From Propionibacterium sp. (GTDB lineage Bacteria; Actinomycetota; Actinomycetes; Propionibacteriales; Propionibacteriaceae), in NCBI GenBank assembly GCA_022837595.1, contig JALHFX010000004.1, positions 1 to 61,157 on the forward strand: a stretch of DNA of 61,157 nucleotides. Direction: 5' to 3'. The notes beneath the pieces were generated by a model that did not search any database, was not told the origin of the DNA, and worked only from the letters and a program-made list of their open reading frames with translations. The translations under genes and the position numbers were made by a program. Of the stretch, positions 34,549-43,365 are shown in pieces (position 1 is the first letter of the stretch; each line of letters opens with the position of its first letter).

Positions 34549-35322
34549 ATGAGGATCGTGGGAGTGCGGGCGCCGGGCGCCAAGATCTCCGTGGACGCGG
34601 TCCTGGCCCATGGTGAAGATCCCCGGATGCTGCTCTGGCGGCACGGGTTCGTCATGAGTCAACCACTGAGTACCCATATGGACGACCAGGGGATCGTCCT
34701 GACCACGATGGTCAGACCGCGCACCAAAGACTCTCGGCCGCCACGGGTGAAATCCCGCGGGGTTGACCCGAGCCTGACCATCGCCAGCAACGAAAACCCG
34801 GTACCTCATCAACGGATCGCCGCTTACGCGATCGTCCGCTCGAGACGCGGAGTACTCGGCACCCAATGTTCCGACCGCACAGCTATTCCGGGGCTTTGGC
34901 AATTACCGGGCGGAGGGCTTGAACACGGCGAGACGCCCAGCGAGGGCGTCATACGAGAAATCATGGAAGAGAGCGCGCAGCGGGTTCGTATCGCACGGCT
35001 GATCGACGTTCAGTCCGATCACTGGATCGGACGCTCACCAGCTGGTGTGCTGGAGGATTTCCAGGCGCTGCGCATCATTTACACGGCAGTGTGCGTTGAA
35101 CCAACCAATCCGAGAGTGCTCGATGTCGGTGGGACGACGATGTCTGCAAGCTGGGTCCCGGTGCGTCGCTGGCGTTCGCTGCCGTGGACCTCAGGAGCTC
35201 GGTCGTTACTCGACCGGCATCTCGATCGGATCCGGCTACAGCCGACTCTCGTCGCTCCCGAGATGCCGACGGTCGTCCCCAGCAGCTACCAGAAATCGCA
35301 GCAGCTACCGAATGTTCGGTAG
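34549..35322 (+). CDS. NUDIX hydrolase with repeat-derived C-terminus
   Basis: A 257-residue protein with a NUDIX box GGLEHGETPSEGVIREIMEE (near residues 120-140), fitting Gx5Ex7REUxEE. Such enzymes cleave nucleoside diphosphates linked to another group. The N-terminal 85 residues are less typical. The last 12 or so residues (SSYQKSQQLPNVR) are encoded by the CTACCGA palindrome at 35280, so the repeat seems to have replaced or extended the original end. It starts 29 bp after the lipoprotein gene. Confidence 0.85.
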   Translation: MRIVGVRAPGAKISVDAVLAHGEDPRMLLWRHGFVMSQPLSTHMDDQGIVLTTMVRPRTKDSRPPRVKSRGVDPSLTIASNENPVPHQRIAAYAIVRSRRGVLGTQCSDRTAIPGLWQLPGGGLEHGETPSEGVIREIMEESAQRVRIARLIDVQSDHWIGRSPAGVLEDFQALRIIYTAVCVEPTNPRVLDVGGTTMSASWVPVRRWRSLPWTSGARSLLDRHLDRIRLQPTLVAPEMPTVVPSSYQKSQQLPNVR

Positions 35323-35345
35323 CTGCTGCGATTATCGGTAGCCGC
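35280..35345. repeat. CTACCGA palindromic element, copy 1
   Basis: AATCGCAGCAGCTACCGAA pairs with TTCGGTAGCTGCTGCGATT around a 2-base centre, flanked by further CTACC/GGTAG units. It lies between convergent genes and overlaps the NUDIX 3' end. Related elements are at 52381 and 54080. Confidence 0.85.
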
Positions 35346-35500
35346 TGCTGGTCGGGCCGCACAGGCAGCCGGCCGCACAGGCCGCTGGCCCCGGCCCCGG
35401 CCGCTGACCCCGGCCTTGAGGATGCCAAGACACAGCACCGGCCCGGGGGTGACTCCGGGCCGGTGCAAACCTTCTTCAATTCAGCTTGTTGTTTGCGGCA

Positions 35501-36310
35501 CTAGTTGCGGAAGAAACTCAAGATCCGCAGCAGTGTGGTGTACAGCCAGACCATCGTGACCAGCAGCCCGAATGCGCTACGCCACGACTCTGACTCCGGT
35601 GCGCCGTTACGGACGCCGACCTCGATGACATCGAAGTCCATCAGCAAACTCGCCGCGGCCAAGACCACACCAAGAGCTGCGGACAGCCAAGCCAGCGGAC
35701 CGGCGTTAGCACCAATCGCCATCCAGCCGAGGTTCACGCCGGTGAAGATCAGAATCAAGTTGATGAGCGACACCACGGCATAGGCGATGATTGAGACGAC
35801 CACCACTTTCGCCATCCGGCCCCGCACCCGAAGGCCCAAGAAATGGTAGGCCGCAAGCACCACGAATGCAGAGATGAACGTCCCGATCACGGCCTGTAGA
35901 ACGATCCCGGGGTACATATAGTTGAAGATCTTGCTCCACGCACCGAGCATCAGCCCCTCGATTATCGCGTATGCGAACACGAAGGGAACCGAAACCTTCT
36001 GGCGCATCGAGACGAGCATCACACTGACGAAAGCAACCAGCGACCCGACGATCGCGACCGGGTAGAGCAGGTTAGCCGGCACCAGGATCCAGGAGACTCC
36101 GGCCGCTGCGACCAGGGTCAGCATCAGAATCGCAGTCTTCGTGATGACATCATCGATGGTCATTCGTCCGGTGACTTGCTGCGGCTGCGGGGTGTAGCCG
36201 TAAGAGGTCTGGTAACCGACGGAATCGGTCTGGGCGTACCCTCCCTGCTGATTCGGGTTATAATACGTGACCGCGTTCCGACCCGTTAAGACGGGATTGT
36301 TACTGCGCAC
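35501..36310 (-). CDS. Bax inhibitor-1/YccA family membrane protein
   Basis: A 269-residue protein with a short polar Gln/Tyr-rich N-terminus and seven transmembrane helices. The BI-1 end includes SLLMDFDVIEVGVRNGAPES, whose paired aspartates form the calcium-leak pH sensor in studied relatives. The GTG at 36310 follows AGGAGG and reads MRSNNPVLTG, the usual actinobacterial N-terminus. The frame continues to 36448 without support. The physiological role in bacteria is poorly defined. Confidence 0.9.
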   Translation of the reverse strand: MRSNNPVLTGRNAVTYYNPNQQGGYAQTDSVGYQTSYGYTPQPQQVTGRMTIDDVITKTAILMLTLVAAAGVSWILVPANLLYPVAIVGSLVAFVSVMLVSMRQKVSVPFVFAYAIIEGLMLGAWSKIFNYMYPGIVLQAVIGTFISAFVVLAAYHFLGLRVRGRMAKVVVVSIIAYAVVSLINLILIFTGVNLGWMAIGANAGPLAWLSAALGVVLAAASLLMDFDVIEVGVRNGAPESESWRSAFGLLVTMVWLYTTLLRILSFFRN

Positions 36311-36478
36311 CGGCGTCCTCCTGATTGTCATCGCCACCGCCATTCGCGATGTCCGTGTCATCTTATTCGAGGTAGGCACGCTAACCAATGAGGGATCTCC
36401 CCGGGTCTCGAACAGCAACCATGCGGCAAACGGCGAAGCAGTAGCCATGAACGGTGCCTCTGAACCGCCTCTGAGCCC

Positions 36479-36491
36479 TAAACTCGGGCTA
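36479..36491 (+). promoter_or_regulatory. -10 element, leaderless start
   Basis: TAAACT ends seven bases before the ATG at 36491, and no ribosome-binding site is present. Confidence 0.45.
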
Positions 36492-37960
36492 TGTCGACGC
36501 AGACGATGATGGACGCCGAAGCCTTCCGTTCGGTGCGCAAACCGATCCCGAGCCGAGCCGAATCACGCGCCTACGGCAAAGACTTGCGGGCCAAAGTGCC
36601 GCGATCCGTGTTGGGTTACTGGCGTCCTGCCGATGACCGTACCGATCCTGTTGAGCAGATCATGGACTCTCATGTGGGGCGTGTCCCCCGTCTCATCGGG
36701 ATCCGCGTGGCGCGGATGACAGCCTCCCCCTACGGCTTCCTGCGCGGAGCCGCGAATGTTTGTGCCGCTGATTGCGCCTCGCTACCGGCGACCGGCATCA
36801 GCGCGATCATCTGCGGGGACGCCCATCTGGGCAATTTCGGTTTCTACCGCTCCCCCGAAGGCGAACTCGTACTCGACCTGAACGACTTCGACGAAGCACA
36901 TCCGGGTTTGTGGGAGTGGGATATGCGGCGGCTCGTGGCCAGCGTCCACGTGGCCGGAAGACAAAACCAGATGAGTGAGGAGCAGTGCAGCGATGCGGTG
37001 AAAGCCTGCGTCAGCGCCTACCGCGACGAACTCACTCACATTGCCCAAGTGCCACTGCTGGCACGCAGTTTCCTGACCGTCGACCTCGACCGATTGAACG
37101 AAACAGTCAGCGAACCATCATTACGACAGCAGGTCATCCGGGCGGCAGCCAAAGCGAAACAGCGCACTAGCGACCGCGCGCTGCCGAAGCTTACGACAAC
37201 CCAGGGTGGCGCCCTGGAGATCAAACCGGACGGAACATTGCTCACCAAGGTCTCAGACGCCCGCTTCGAGCAGATCACCCAGGCTCTCGATGATTACCTC
37301 GGCACTCTGCCGCTCCAATGGCGGCGGGTAATCGGTGGCTATCGGCTCGTTGACTGCGCGCACAAGGTGGTCGGTGTGGGGTCGGTCGGGCTGCGAGCTT
37401 TCATCGCGTTATTAGAGGGCTCGGCACCCGACGATGTGGTCTTTTTACAGCTCAAACAGGCACAGCGCTCGGTGCTCGCCCCATATACACATGGCTCGAA
37501 AGCCTGGCACGCTCATCAGGGCCAGCGCGTCGTCGAGTATCAGCAGGCCCTGCAAACAGCCAGCGATCCGCTCCTGGGATGGGCCACCCTTCCCGCGAAT
37601 ACCGAGCACAGTACCGCGACCTATCTGGGACCGTTCACCGAGATGCCCGGTTCACCGGCAGTACAGGTCTACGTGCGCCAGTTCCGAAACATGAAAGGTG
37701 CCGTGGTGATCGACGGGCTCGGCGCCGAAGCGGTTGCCGACTATGCCCGGGTTCTCGGCCTACTACTGGCGAAGAGCCACGCACGCACATCCGGAGCATC
37801 TCGTATCGCTGGCTATCTCGGTGCTTCGGACGCGGCAGCCGAGGCGTTCGCGGCCTTCGCGAAGGCCTACGCTGATCAGACCGAAGCCGACCACGCTGCG
37901 ATGGTGCGGGCGGTGAAGGCGGGCAAGCTGCCGATCGACACCTCAGCCGACCAGAAATAG
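36491..37960 (+). CDS. DUF2252 protein (kinase-like fold)
   Basis: A 489-residue protein matching DUF2252 over its length: RMTASPYGFLRGAA, then ISAIICGDAHLGNFGFY, then LDLNDFDEAHPGLWEWDMRR. The GDAHLGNFG and NDFDEA motifs resemble the catalytic and metal-binding loops of aminoglycoside-phosphotransferase-like kinases. The family's substrate is unknown. It is transcribed alone, apparently from a leaderless promoter. Confidence 0.9.
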   Translation: MSTQTMMDAEAFRSVRKPIPSRAESRAYGKDLRAKVPRSVLGYWRPADDRTDPVEQIMDSHVGRVPRLIGIRVARMTASPYGFLRGAANVCAADCASLPATGISAIICGDAHLGNFGFYRSPEGELVLDLNDFDEAHPGLWEWDMRRLVASVHVAGRQNQMSEEQCSDAVKACVSAYRDELTHIAQVPLLARSFLTVDLDRLNETVSEPSLRQQVIRAAAKAKQRTSDRALPKLTTTQGGALEIKPDGTLLTKVSDARFEQITQALDDYLGTLPLQWRRVIGGYRLVDCAHKVVGVGSVGLRAFIALLEGSAPDDVVFLQLKQAQRSVLAPYTHGSKAWHAHQGQRVVEYQQALQTASDPLLGWATLPANTEHSTATYLGPFTEMPGSPAVQVYVRQFRNMKGAVVIDGLGAEAVADYARVLGLLLAKSHARTSGASRIAGYLGASDAAAEAFAAFAKAYADQTEADHAAMVRAVKAGKLPIDTSADQK

Positions 37961-38046
37961 CCTCCGCCCGGCAGCCTCGATCCACCCGGCAGTGGTCAAG
38001 GCTTGCCCACGAGATACGAAGACCCATCCGAGCGCTCTTTAGACCC

Positions 38047-38059
38047 TAGACTCGCTTCA
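38047..38059 (+). promoter_or_regulatory. -10 element, leaderless start
   Basis: TAGACT ends seven bases before the ATG at 38059, and no ribosome-binding site is present. Confidence 0.5.
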
Positions 38060-39087
38060 TGACTTCTTCTCTGGTGCTGGTGGGCAATTCGAAGGACGGC
38101 ACGATCATCACGTTCGATCTCAGTGGTGATCAGCTCACGCAGCTCGCGGTCAGCGAAGTCGGCGCTCCTGGACTCCCGTTGGCGGTCGATGCCCGGCGCG
38201 ATCGTGTCTTCGCCGGCACGACCAAACCCTTCGGGGTCGTCATCTTGAAGCTCGACCGTGACTCGGGCACGCTTTCGCCGATCGGACATACCGAGGTCGA
38301 AGGTGCGGTTGTTTACCTGAAGCTGAGCAGCGACGGTTCGCGACTGTTCTGGGGGTCTTACCATCAAGGTGTCGGCGGCGTCCTGGCAGTCGCCGACGAC
38401 GGCTCCTTGTCGGCAGTCGGAGATATCATCAGCTACCCGAATATTCATAGCGTCCAAGCCACTTCCGACGGCTTGAACGCCTATTACGTGTCATTGCACG
38501 ATGATCTGGTAGCCCAATACTCAGTTGATGCCGAGACCGGCCTGCATCCGCTCGATCCGCCGACGGTGGCGGCACCGCAGGGAAGCGGGCCTCGGCACCT
38601 GATCTTGTCATCCGACGAGACCTCGGTCTATGTGATCACCGAATACTCCGGCGAGGTGCTGCACTATCGACGCGATCCCGAGTCCGGACGACTGGAGCTC
38701 GTCGCGACGCAGATCTGTATCCCCACCGACCGTGGACTGAAACACAGCCGATTCGGTGCCGATCCCAGAGCCGAGCAGCTGATCTGGGCTGCAGACCTGC
38801 ACCTGGACGAATCCGAGACCCGGCTCTACTGCTCCGAGCGGAACCGGGCGACGATCACCGCACTCGATATCGCCAGCGGCGGAGTACTCGGCGGAGTGAC
38901 AGCTCATTCGGAGGTCGTGGCTCAACCTCGTGGTTTCGCGGTTCTGCCGAATGGCGATCTGTTGGTCGCGTCCGAGATCGACCGGATCGTCGCACAGTAC
39001 CGTCCCGATGGCGACTCCGCGTTGACCCTCGTGGACACCTTCCCCGCCGGCCTTGGCGCCTACTGGATCGAGGTCATCGACCGGTGA
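38059..39087 (+). CDS. pgl: Lactonase-family beta-propeller (6-phosphogluconolactonase type)
   Basis: A 342-residue, seven-bladed propeller of the YbhE/Pgl type. Repeated blade motifs include DRDSGTLSPIGHTEVEGAV, DAETGLHPLDPPTV and PESGRLELVATQ. The conserved GSGPRHLILSSDE and LGAYWIEV segments are also present. It may hydrolyse 6-phosphogluconolactone in the pentose phosphate pathway, but several members of this family act on other lactones. The mRNA looks leaderless. Confidence 0.83.
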   Translation: MTSSLVLVGNSKDGTIITFDLSGDQLTQLAVSEVGAPGLPLAVDARRDRVFAGTTKPFGVVILKLDRDSGTLSPIGHTEVEGAVVYLKLSSDGSRLFWGSYHQGVGGVLAVADDGSLSAVGDIISYPNIHSVQATSDGLNAYYVSLHDDLVAQYSVDAETGLHPLDPPTVAAPQGSGPRHLILSSDETSVYVITEYSGEVLHYRRDPESGRLELVATQICIPTDRGLKHSRFGADPRAEQLIWAADLHLDESETRLYCSERNRATITALDIASGGVLGGVTAHSEVVAQPRGFAVLPNGDLLVASEIDRIVAQYRPDGDSALTLVDTFPAGLGAYWIEVIDR

Positions 39088-39311
39088 ACTGAGCAAATTG
39101 TGTGAATAGTCGTCACCGGGTGTTTCCCGAGCCAATCGGCCAACACCCCGGACGAGTGGTGGCGGGCCTGTTCACTCATGACGACCGAGCCTCTTGGGGA
39201 CGAGAGCTCTGACCGCAGTGGTACTCGGTCGCAGCCCTCGCCGCACCAATTCGCCGCGTGTGACATCCTTGCCTCAGGATCGACCGAACAACCGACTCGC
39301 AGGAAGAGACC

Positions 39312-39971
39312 ATGGGTACCCGGAATGACAGGGCGCAAGCTGAGGCAGTCTCATCCGTCGCGTCTGCTGACACAAACCCAACTGCCAAGGCCACGCGTCG
39401 ACGAGGCGAGCAACTCGACAGAGCAATCGCTAAGGCAACCTATGCCGAACTACAGGAGAAAGGCTACGACGAGGTCACCTTTGACGGAGTCGCCAAACGC
39501 GCGGGAACCAGCCGTTCGGTGCTCCATCGCAGATACCGCTCACGAGCCCACATGGTCGCGGAAGCGATGATTCCCCGGATGCCCTCGCCAAGAAGACGAA
39601 TCGACACCGGCTCGTTACGCGAAGATCTGCGCCAGTTCGTCGAACAATTCGCCGTGATCCACCAGGCGATCGGTACCGACATGGTCCGCAAACTCACCGC
39701 AGAAGCCGACGACCGATTGATCGATGAGATTTCAGGCCTGAGACCGAAGGTCTCCGTCGCTCCGCTACTTCAGATCCTCGAGCTGGCCCGCCAACGTGGC
39801 GAGTTGGGCTCCGCCGAGATCCCGGAACTCGCTCTGCACTTACCGTTGAGCGCGATACGCAATCAGTCACGCACAAGCGAACTGAGCAGCGAATTCTTGG
39901 ATGAGCTCGTGGATGACGTACTGATTCCGCTTTACGTCGCTCACTCAAACGAGAACGAGGGCTTGCCGTGA
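39312..39971 (+). CDS. TetR-family regulator, tandem paralogue 1
   Basis: A 219-residue regulator. Its N-terminal helix-turn-helix reads KGYDEVTFDGVAKRAGTSRS then LHRRYRSRAHMVAEAM (residues about 45-85). The ligand domain has GSLREDLRQFVEQFA and ARQRGELGSAEIPELAL. AGGAAGAG precedes the ATG. Two close paralogues follow in tandem, and no enzyme or pump gene is coupled to them. Confidence 0.9.
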   Translation: MGTRNDRAQAEAVSSVASADTNPTAKATRRRGEQLDRAIAKATYAELQEKGYDEVTFDGVAKRAGTSRSVLHRRYRSRAHMVAEAMIPRMPSPRRRIDTGSLREDLRQFVEQFAVIHQAIGTDMVRKLTAEADDRLIDEISGLRPKVSVAPLLQILELARQRGELGSAEIPELALHLPLSAIRNQSRTSELSSEFLDELVDDVLIPLYVAHSNENEGLP

Positions 39972-40186
39972 AGGAGAACGCGCGCGTCCCATCTGGTAGG
40001 CCACAGGTAACCGAATAGCTGAGCGGCCGCAGAGCTGTTCTAAGTGCGAATATCGAAGAGGTTCGGTGCAGCTTCGACCCAGACAAGGCAGGATGCATAG
40101 AAGACGCCAAAACCTTAAGAAGGATTATTCTCGAGAGAGAGTCTTCAGCACGAAGCGAAGCAAGATACAGGCAGAAGTAATACACG

Positions 40187-40897
40187 ATGAGTACGTTTGA
40201 AGACCAGCCGACCAGCGTCGGTGTCGCGACCAAAACGACGCGCCGCCGCGGTGAGACACTCACTCGCGCCATCCATGAGGCCACGCTCGCCGAGTTGCAG
40301 GACAACGGCTACGCCGGAGTCACGTTCGGGGGTGTGGCCCAACGTGCACAGACCAGTCGCTCAGTGCTCCACCGCAGGTATCCATCGCGCGTTCATCTCG
40401 TGGTGGATGCTCTTCTCTCGATCGCACCGACTCCGCCACCGATAGTGACGAGCGGGTCGTTGCGCGAGGATCTATATCGGATCGCGGAGAATGCCGCCAT
40501 CCCTCAGCGGCACTTCGGCCCGGAGATCTCCCGCAGGATTATCGGGGTGACGACCGAAGACCTCGACGCAGATCTCGTCTCAGCCAGTTACGCATCCATA
40601 AGGACCGCTCTACCGCATGTCATGAGTTCAGCTCGGGCCCGCGGCGAGCTAGGTCCTGCCGAGATCCCTTCGGCGGCTTTGAATGCGCCACTCATCATGG
40701 TCCGCAGCGAGGGGATCCTGCGAGAGGTGAGCACAGGGTTCTTGGAGCAAGTCGTCGACGAGATAGCCATGCCGCTTTGCCGGGCCACCTCGAACAGGCC
40801 ACCGGAAACAGCATGCGCGCGGGCTGCCCAACCTGGCGCAGCCCAGACCCAAGACAGCGGCGGGGAGCCCAGTCTGGATCCGCTCTCATCGAAGTGA
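40187..40897 (+). CDS. TetR-family regulator, tandem paralogue 2
   Basis: A 236-residue regulator with the same plan: TRRRGETLTRAIHEATLAEL, NGYAGVTFGGVAQRAQTSRS, LHRRYPSRVHLVVDAL, GSLREDLYRIAENAA and ARARGELGPAEIPSAAL. The C-terminus is longer and basic. It starts 215 bp after paralogue 1, so each copy may have its own promoter and operator. Confidence 0.9.
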   Translation: MSTFEDQPTSVGVATKTTRRRGETLTRAIHEATLAELQDNGYAGVTFGGVAQRAQTSRSVLHRRYPSRVHLVVDALLSIAPTPPPIVTSGSLREDLYRIAENAAIPQRHFGPEISRRIIGVTTEDLDADLVSASYASIRTALPHVMSSARARGELGPAEIPSAALNAPLIMVRSEGILREVSTGFLEQVVDEIAMPLCRATSNRPPETACARAAQPGAAQTQDSGGEPSLDPLSSK

Positions 40898-41104
40898 GCC
40901 GATCAGCAGATCCGCTGCCTTCGCGAATCTCGCCTCGAACAAGGCTTGGACGTATCAGCTGTCGGATTAAGGGTCGGGTATGTCTCTAACTCCGAGAAGC
41001 GGTATCCTAGGAGAGATGCGCAGCAAGCAATGGGAACGGCTCTATTTGCCTCTCACCCCCGCTACGCTCCCAAGCACCCAGGACAGCGAATCGCGAGAAA
41101 TACG

Positions 41105-41821
41105 ATGAGTAGCATCGAGGATGACCAGGCCTCCGAGAAGACACACCTGAAGGCAACACGACGGCGCGGAGACGCATTGACGAATGCTATTCGAAAAGCC
41201 ACCATTACCGCGCTCAAAGAAGATGGCTACAACGACACCACCTTCGGCAATGTAGCGAAACGAGCACGCACCAGCCGCTCGGTTCTTTACCGCAGATATC
41301 GCTCACGCACCCACATGATCGCTGACGCGCTGCTCACCCAGATTCCCTCTCCAGAGTCGGCGCTCGCAACCAGCGGCTCGATGCGTGACGATCTGCGCAA
41401 ACTCTTGGAAGGGATCGCGGTCGCCCACCTGCTGTTCGACCCAGAGATCACCCGAAAGATCGTCGGTGAGGCCGACAGTGCTCTGGTCGAGGAGATCACC
41501 GGTGTCAGGTTCAAGCCCTTCGTCGAGTCCCTGCGCCACTTCTTGAAGCTAGCGCGCGAACGCGGCGAGATGGGCTCTGCGATTATCCCGCCGCTGGCGA
41601 TGTACACGCCGATATCGATGCTTCGCGCCGAGGCGATCCAGCGCCCCCTGACACCAGAGTTTCTGGATTCTTTGGTGGACGACGTCATCATGCCGCTGTT
41701 CGTGACGTTATCGAACCGCACCGAGGATGAGATGACCCCTCACCAGCCGCGCCAGAGCACAGAACTCAGCGCGGAGAATCTAAGCCTCATGTGGCAGCTC
41801 TCGTTCCAGTCGTCAGACTGA
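41105..41821 (+). CDS. TetR-family regulator, tandem paralogue 3
   Basis: A 238-residue regulator: TRRRGDALTNAIRKATITAL, DGYNDTTFGNVAKRARTSRS, LYRRYRSRTHMIADALL, GSMRDDLRKLLEGIA and ARERGEMGSAIIPPLA. The ATG at 41105 is preferred; the frame extends upstream to 40946 without a ribosome-binding site. It has the same spacing from its neighbour as paralogue 2. All three keep the DNA-contact residues around RSVL-RRY, so they may bind related operators. Confidence 0.9.
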   Translation: MSSIEDDQASEKTHLKATRRRGDALTNAIRKATITALKEDGYNDTTFGNVAKRARTSRSVLYRRYRSRTHMIADALLTQIPSPESALATSGSMRDDLRKLLEGIAVAHLLFDPEITRKIVGEADSALVEEITGVRFKPFVESLRHFLKLARERGEMGSAIIPPLAMYTPISMLRAEAIQRPLTPEFLDSLVDDVIMPLFVTLSNRTEDEMTPHQPRQSTELSAENLSLMWQLSFQSSD

Positions 41822-41910
41822 AACGGTGCAAGAGAGGCCGTGTACTGTCTTCGGTGGAGACTTGGAACGCTGGTCTACGTGCGGCTCGTCAGACGGGCCA
41901 CAATGGTGGC

Positions 41911-42486
41911 ATGCCAGTCGACCATCACAACCGTTCGCTGCTTGATCACGATGCCTGGATCATGCAGCAAATCACCAACTTCATGGCCAACGACTTCACC
42001 ATTTTGGATACCGAGGGCGGGCCGATCGGCTTGATCACGACGAAGGGTTCGGTACCGAGTCGCCTCTTCATGGGCAGTCGCGAGCTCGATGTCACCGAGT
42101 TGGACGGTACCCCGCTCGTGCATGTCAGCGATCCGCCGGATTTCGGCCTCGATACCTTCAAGCTGACATTGCCGAGCAATGAGCCGCTCGCGTCGATCAC
42201 CAAGCAACTCACCTTCTTCAAGACCTCCATCGATATCCAGGTGCTCAACGGGCCACCATTGCGACTGGAGGGCGATGTATTGGGCTTCGATTTCCTGATC
42301 CGGACGCCGACCGTCGTTGCAGCCCGGGTCTCCAGGCAATGGGCGGGTCTCGCCGCCGGCCTGCTCGGGCATTCCCGGTATGTCGTCGTGATCGACCCCC
42401 AGGCTCCCCGTCTGGTGCGGCTGGCGATCGTCGGCTCGCTGGTCGTCCTCGACCTGATCAGAGCGAAGGCAGACCGCGCAACGTAG
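41911..42486 (+). CDS. LURP-one-related / tubby-like domain protein
   Basis: A 191-residue protein with a beta-rich pattern (FTILDTEGGPIGLITTKG, FMGSRELDVTELDGTPLVHV) and a C-terminal hydrophobic helix (RLAIVGSLVVLDLI). This is the layout of LURP-one/phospholipid-scramblase-like proteins, whose bacterial role is not known. The ATG at 41911 begins the conserved part; the upstream frame overlaps TetR 3. Confidence 0.7.
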   Translation: MPVDHHNRSLLDHDAWIMQQITNFMANDFTILDTEGGPIGLITTKGSVPSRLFMGSRELDVTELDGTPLVHVSDPPDFGLDTFKLTLPSNEPLASITKQLTFFKTSIDIQVLNGPPLRLEGDVLGFDFLIRTPTVVAARVSRQWAGLAAGLLGHSRYVVVIDPQAPRLVRLAIVGSLVVLDLIRAKADRAT

Positions 42487-42576
42487 CGAGCTTGACGGCA
42501 GACGATGTCAGCCTTCAGGCGGTATGTACTGATTCGTGTCATCGCTGGTCGGACACGAGCTCATGGTTCCTGGCTG

Positions 42577-42617
42577 AGCCTGGATCCACCAATGGGCCGC
42601 GTCGGCGGATACAGGCT
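42577..42617. repeat. REP-like palindrome, copy C (diverged)
   Basis: AGCCTGGATCCACCAA and TCGGCGGATACAGGCT form 16-bp arms with three mismatches and match the arm consensus of copy A. It lies in the intergenic region before the flavoprotein gene. Confidence 0.65.
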
Positions 42618-42697
42618 AAACTGCGATCTAGAGGCGATCTGACCCGATGGCCGGCTCATCGTCCTGGCGCCGGCTGTCACCGACAACGGAGTAATCC

Positions 42698-43258
42698 ATG
42701 AGCGAAGACGAATTGAGGGCCCTCATCCGGCGGGTCATCAACGACGTCACGACGCGTCCGCCTCGCCGAGCCTTGGTGGTCTTCACCGGCGCACTCCTGG
42801 GTTTCGATGAGGCCATTGAGAGCCTTCGCGAGTTGATGGCAGCTGAGGTGCAGCTCGAGTACGTCAAATCCCCCAGCGCAAAACACATCCTCGACGCGAA
42901 AGTGCTCACCTCCGTCGGAATGCGGCACCTCGGGGATGACCCGATCGCCGACCACGACATGCTGATTCTGCCCACTCTGACAAGTAATACCGCGGCCAAG
43001 ATCGCCCACGGTATCGCGGACGATATGATTAGCAACCTCGCGATGAACTTCTTGCAGACCCCCCGGCCGGTGGTGGCCTCACGATCGCCGATCTGCCCGG
43101 ATGGCCCCAAGAAACAGTGGTACCCCGATATCCCCGCGGGCTACGCGGAAATGCTACGGAAGAACCTGCAAACTCTGGAGTCGTTCGGGGTCCACGTCGT
43201 CGACTCGTCTCAGCTGTGCAGTGCTGCACTTGCCGCCTTCGAAGCGCGCGAGTGCTGA
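42698..43258 (+). CDS. Flavoprotein-fold (HFCD-type) protein
   Basis: A 186-residue protein with the PF02441-like pattern: ALVVFTGALLGFDEAIESL at the front, then DMLILPTLTSNTAAKIAHGI, then SNLAMNFLQTPRPVVASRSP. Members bind FMN and include phosphopantothenoylcysteine decarboxylase-like and dipicolinate synthase B-like enzymes. Related ones accompany bacterial microcompartment operons. No such operon is in the window. GGAG precedes the ATG. Confidence 0.75.
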   Translation: MSEDELRALIRRVINDVTTRPPRRALVVFTGALLGFDEAIESLRELMAAEVQLEYVKSPSAKHILDAKVLTSVGMRHLGDDPIADHDMLILPTLTSNTAAKIAHGIADDMISNLAMNFLQTPRPVVASRSPICPDGPKKQWYPDIPAGYAEMLRKNLQTLESFGVHVVDSSQLCSAALAAFEAREC

Positions 43259-43281
43259 GCATCGCAGATCCCCGTACTCGT

Positions 43282-43344
43282 TTGACATCGTAAATACCCC
43301 CGGACGTATAGTTACATCAACGAGCGCTATACCCCTTGGGGTAT
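43282..43344 (+). promoter_or_regulatory. Promoter with CsoR/CstR-like palindrome
   Basis: TTGACA (43282) and TATAGT (43307) are 19 bp apart. The perfect palindrome ATACCCCTTGGGGTAT (43329-43344) lies just downstream, and a weaker ATACCCCCGGACGTAT overlaps the spacer. Palindromes of the TACCCC-GGGGTA kind are bound by CsoR/CstR copper or persulfide sensors. Control of the next gene by such a sensor is inferred. Confidence 0.65.
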
Positions 43345-43365
43345 CCATAGAGAGGACCTCACATT

